Below the pieces are notes generated by a model. The model saw nothing but the letters and a program-made list of their open reading frames with translations, was not told the origin of the DNA and did no database searches. From contig JASFRS010000148.1 of NCBI GenBank assembly GCA_050114795.1, positions 1-6,244 on the forward strand: a stretch of 6,244 bases of DNA. Direction: 5' to 3'. This stretch comes from JASFRS01 sp050114795. GTDB lineage: Bacteria; Pseudomonadota; Alphaproteobacteria; Sphingomonadales; CAKZYD01. Shown here piece after piece: positions 4,662-6,244 of the stretch (position 1 is the stretch's first letter; each line of letters begins with the position of its first letter). The position numbers and the translations under genes were made by a program.

Positions 4662-5168
4662 ATGTCCGGGGATAATCCCGATTGGTTCTGTGTGGCCCGT
4701 TTGGGTGCCTCCCACGGTGTGCGTGGGGATTTGAAGGTGGAAGCTTTGACAGAGGATGCGCAGACATTGCGCAGTCTTAAAAGCTTCCACAAAGGTGCCG
4801 CTGGTGAGGCGGTGTCGTTGAAGCTGATACGCCCGCATAAAACGGGCTTTATCGGTCATATTGACGGCATTAACTCACCAGAAGCGGCCAAAGCCTGGAA
4901 CGGGGTCGAACTTTATGTGCCCCGTGATGCACTGCCCGCGTTGGAGGGTGAAGACCATTATCACGCTGATTTAATCGGCATGGCGGTTAAGTCTGAAGAC
5001 GGGGATGTGTTGGGTGAGGTCATCGGTGTCACGAATTTTGGGGCCGGTGATATTTTGGAAATCTCTCGTGAGAAGGGTGTGGCAATGCTCCCCTTCACGC
5101 GGGAAGCGGTGTTAGATGTGAAGGTTGAGGATAAAGAAGTCATTATTGATTCGGACTTCCTCACCTGA
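4662..5168 (+). CDS. rimM: ribosome maturation factor RimM, 168 aa
   Basis: RimM assists late assembly of the 30S head around uS19 and 16S helices. The N-terminal RimM domain is recognised by VARLGASHGVRGDLKVEAL (residues 11-29), and the C-terminal PRC-barrel by HYHADLIGMAVKSEDGDVLG (99-118), VTNFGAGDILEI (123-134) and MLPFTREAVLDVKVEDKEVII (142-162). The length is normal. I chose ATG 4662 because AAGGG stands six bases before it. An in-frame ATG at 4638, 3 bases after rpsP, would add MAQAKGSR but has no good ribosome site. It precedes trmD by 37 bases; rimM and trmD are classically adjacent in this operon. Confidence 0.94.
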   Translation: MSGDNPDWFCVARLGASHGVRGDLKVEALTEDAQTLRSLKSFHKGAAGEAVSLKLIRPHKTGFIGHIDGINSPEAAKAWNGVELYVPRDALPALEGEDHYHADLIGMAVKSEDGDVLGEVIGVTNFGAGDILEISREKGVAMLPFTREAVLDVKVEDKEVIIDSDFLT

Positions 5169-5205
5169 CGCGAAAACGGCATAAAACACGAAGGAGAAAA
5201 GGGTC

Positions 5206-5952
5206 ATGGCATGGCATGCACGTGTGCTTTCTCTCTTTCCGGACATGTTTCCAGGTGTTTTGGGCCATAGTTTAGCGGGAAAGGCCCTAAAAAGCGGTAT
5301 TTGGGACCTAGAAACGCTGGACATTCGCAATTTTGCAGACGATAAACACCGCACCGTAGACGACACCCCTTATGGGGGTGGCCCAGGCATGGTGATGCGC
5401 TGTGACGTATTAGGCCGGGCGATAGATAAAGCGCGCGAAGATTTTGAAACGCTGCCGATTATCTATCCAAGCCCAAGAGGAGAGGTTTTCTCCCAAAGCT
5501 TAGCGTCCGAACTGGCCGAAGGGCCGGGTGCGATTTTCATGTGTGGTCGCTTTGAAGGTGTGGATGAGCGTATTTTGGAAGCGCGCCCTATCCGTGAAGT
5601 GTCGCTCGGTGATTATGTGCTCTCAGGTGGGGAGCCTGCAGCCCTTGTCATGCTGGATGCCATCATCCGCTTATTGCCAGGGGTCTTAGGCGCATCAGAG
5701 ACGCTGGATGAAGAGAGTTTCAGTGGGGACAGTCCAGAATTGCTGGAATATCCCCATTATACCCGACCCCAGATGTGGGAAGGGCGTGAGGTTCCGGAAA
5801 TTTTGACATCCGGTGACCATGGCAAGATTAGAGCCTGGCGAAAGTCCAGGTCCGAAGAAAAGACCCGCGAACGGCGGCCTGATTTGTGGCGACGTTATGA
5901 AGCCACGCAAAATATCAAGTCGCCCTCTTCGGGGCACGATGAGAAAGGATGA
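5206..5952 (+). CDS. trmD: tRNA (guanine-N1)-methyltransferase TrmD, 248 aa
   Basis: TrmD transfers a methyl group from S-adenosylmethionine to N1 of G37 beside the anticodon, which prevents frameshifting. It acts as a dimer with the trefoil-knot (SPOUT) fold. Hallmarks in order: DDTPYGGGPGMV (52-63), YPSPRGEVFSQ (87-97), CGRFEGVDERI (113-123), SLGDYVLSGGE (133-143), IIRLLPGVLG (153-162, Arg155 matching E. coli Arg154), EYPHYTRP (181-188) and SGDHGKIRAWR (202-212), followed by the C-terminal tRNA-binding domain with RERRPDLW (221-228). The residue matching the catalytic base Asp169 of E. coli appears to be Glu170 here, in DEESF; the alignment is mine and local. Length is normal. ATG 5206 has AAGGAG 9 bases upstream. 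rplS starts 5 bases after the stop. Confidence 0.97.
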   Translation: MAWHARVLSLFPDMFPGVLGHSLAGKALKSGIWDLETLDIRNFADDKHRTVDDTPYGGGPGMVMRCDVLGRAIDKAREDFETLPIIYPSPRGEVFSQSLASELAEGPGAIFMCGRFEGVDERILEARPIREVSLGDYVLSGGEPAALVMLDAIIRLLPGVLGASETLDEESFSGDSPELLEYPHYTRPQMWEGREVPEILTSGDHGKIRAWRKSRSEEKTRERRPDLWRRYEATQNIKSPSSGHDEKG

Positions 5953-5957
5953 GAGCG

Positions 5958-6244
5958 ATGAACATCATCGAGACTTTGGAAAAAGAACAGCTTGCCAAGC
6001 TGACAGACGGGAAAAACATTCCTGAATTTCGTGCAGGCGACACATTGCGTGTCGGCGTGAAAGTTAAAGAAGGCAATCGTGAACGTGTACAGAATTTTGA
6101 AGGCGTATGTATCGCCCGCTCAAATCGTGGTTTGAACACAGCATTTACCGTTCGCAAAATCTCCTTTGGTGAAGGTGTGGAACGGGTTTTCCCGCTCTAT
6201 TCCCCGACGCTTGATTCCATCGAAGTTGTCCGCCGCGGTAAAGT
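5958..6244 (+). CDS. rplS: 50S ribosomal protein bL19, 5' part, cut by window end
   Basis: bL19 lies at the interface of the ribosomal subunits near the small-subunit contact. The first 95 residues are present and in frame to the last base, with no stop. They begin MNIIETLEKEQLAKL and include IPEFRAGDTLRVGVKVKEGN (21-40), RERVQNFEGVCIAR (41-54), TVRKISFGEGVERVFPLYSP (64-83) and IEVVRRGKV (87-95), all typical of the family; usual length is about 115-150, so roughly the C-terminal quarter or more is missing. ATG 5958 has AAAGGA (5944-5949) inside the end of trmD, eight bases upstream, implying tight translational coupling to trmD. Confidence 0.95.
   Translation, partial: MNIIETLEKEQLAKLTDGKNIPEFRAGDTLRVGVKVKEGNRERVQNFEGVCIARSNRGLNTAFTVRKISFGEGVERVFPLYSPTLDSIEVVRRGK

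Noticed and set aside
4447..4734. Plus-strand Lys/Leu-rich frame inside the rpsP tail
   Set aside because: It is the alternative frame of the repetitive Ala/Glu codons of rpsP.
1..6244. tRNA genes, CRISPR array, transposase gene, prophage att sites
   Set aside because: No cloverleaf with a GTTCRA loop, no regularly spaced direct repeats, and no transposase or integrase frame were found by eye.

Overview
The window looks like the chromosome of an alphaproteobacterium. The evidence is the sequence character of Ffh (a G4 region reading TRMDGDGRGG), the Ala/Glu-rich C-terminal tail on ribosomal protein bS16, the RimM barrel opening HYHADLIG, and the order ffh-rpsP-rimM-trmD-rplS. This assignment rests on recalled family features and no database search was possible. 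Two 60-base samples of ffh contain 31 and 37 G+C, so its core GC is roughly 55-60%.

The window has two halves. The right half (about 2626-6244) is a housekeeping operon on the + strand: ffh (SRP GTPase), rpsP (bS16), rimM (30S maturation factor), trmD (tRNA m1G37 methyltransferase) and the 5' part of rplS (bL19), cut by the window edge. It serves protein synthesis and membrane targeting. A good -35 box lies about 155 bases before ffh, the leader carries a 20-base tandem repeat, and a small stem-loop covers the ffh stop codon just before rpsP.

The left half (1-2592) is accessory and sparsely coding. Positions 1-493 show no convincing gene but a dense series of perfect short palindromes that looks like a mosaic of intergenic repeats. 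A small minus-strand gene of unknown function (494-745) follows, with a promoter-like region containing a 7-bp-arm palindrome. Then comes an AT-rich two-gene cassette on the + strand (about 1252-1908): a small hydrophilic protein followed after 9 bases by a protein with the layout of a MazF/PemK RNase toxin. Two 60-base samples of the toxin gene contain 23 and 24 G+C (about 39%), well below ffh, which suggests acquisition by transfer. A repeat-rich gap (1909-2079) separates it from a minus-strand gene for a predicted secreted protein of unknown function (2080-2592), transcribed divergently from ffh.

The most interesting part is the toxin-antitoxin-like pair, because I do not recognise the partner protein. 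The repeat mosaic, in which one G-rich/C-rich core recurs three times and supplies the end of the secreted protein's reading frame, is the second point of interest. I see no clearly new multi-gene system in this window.
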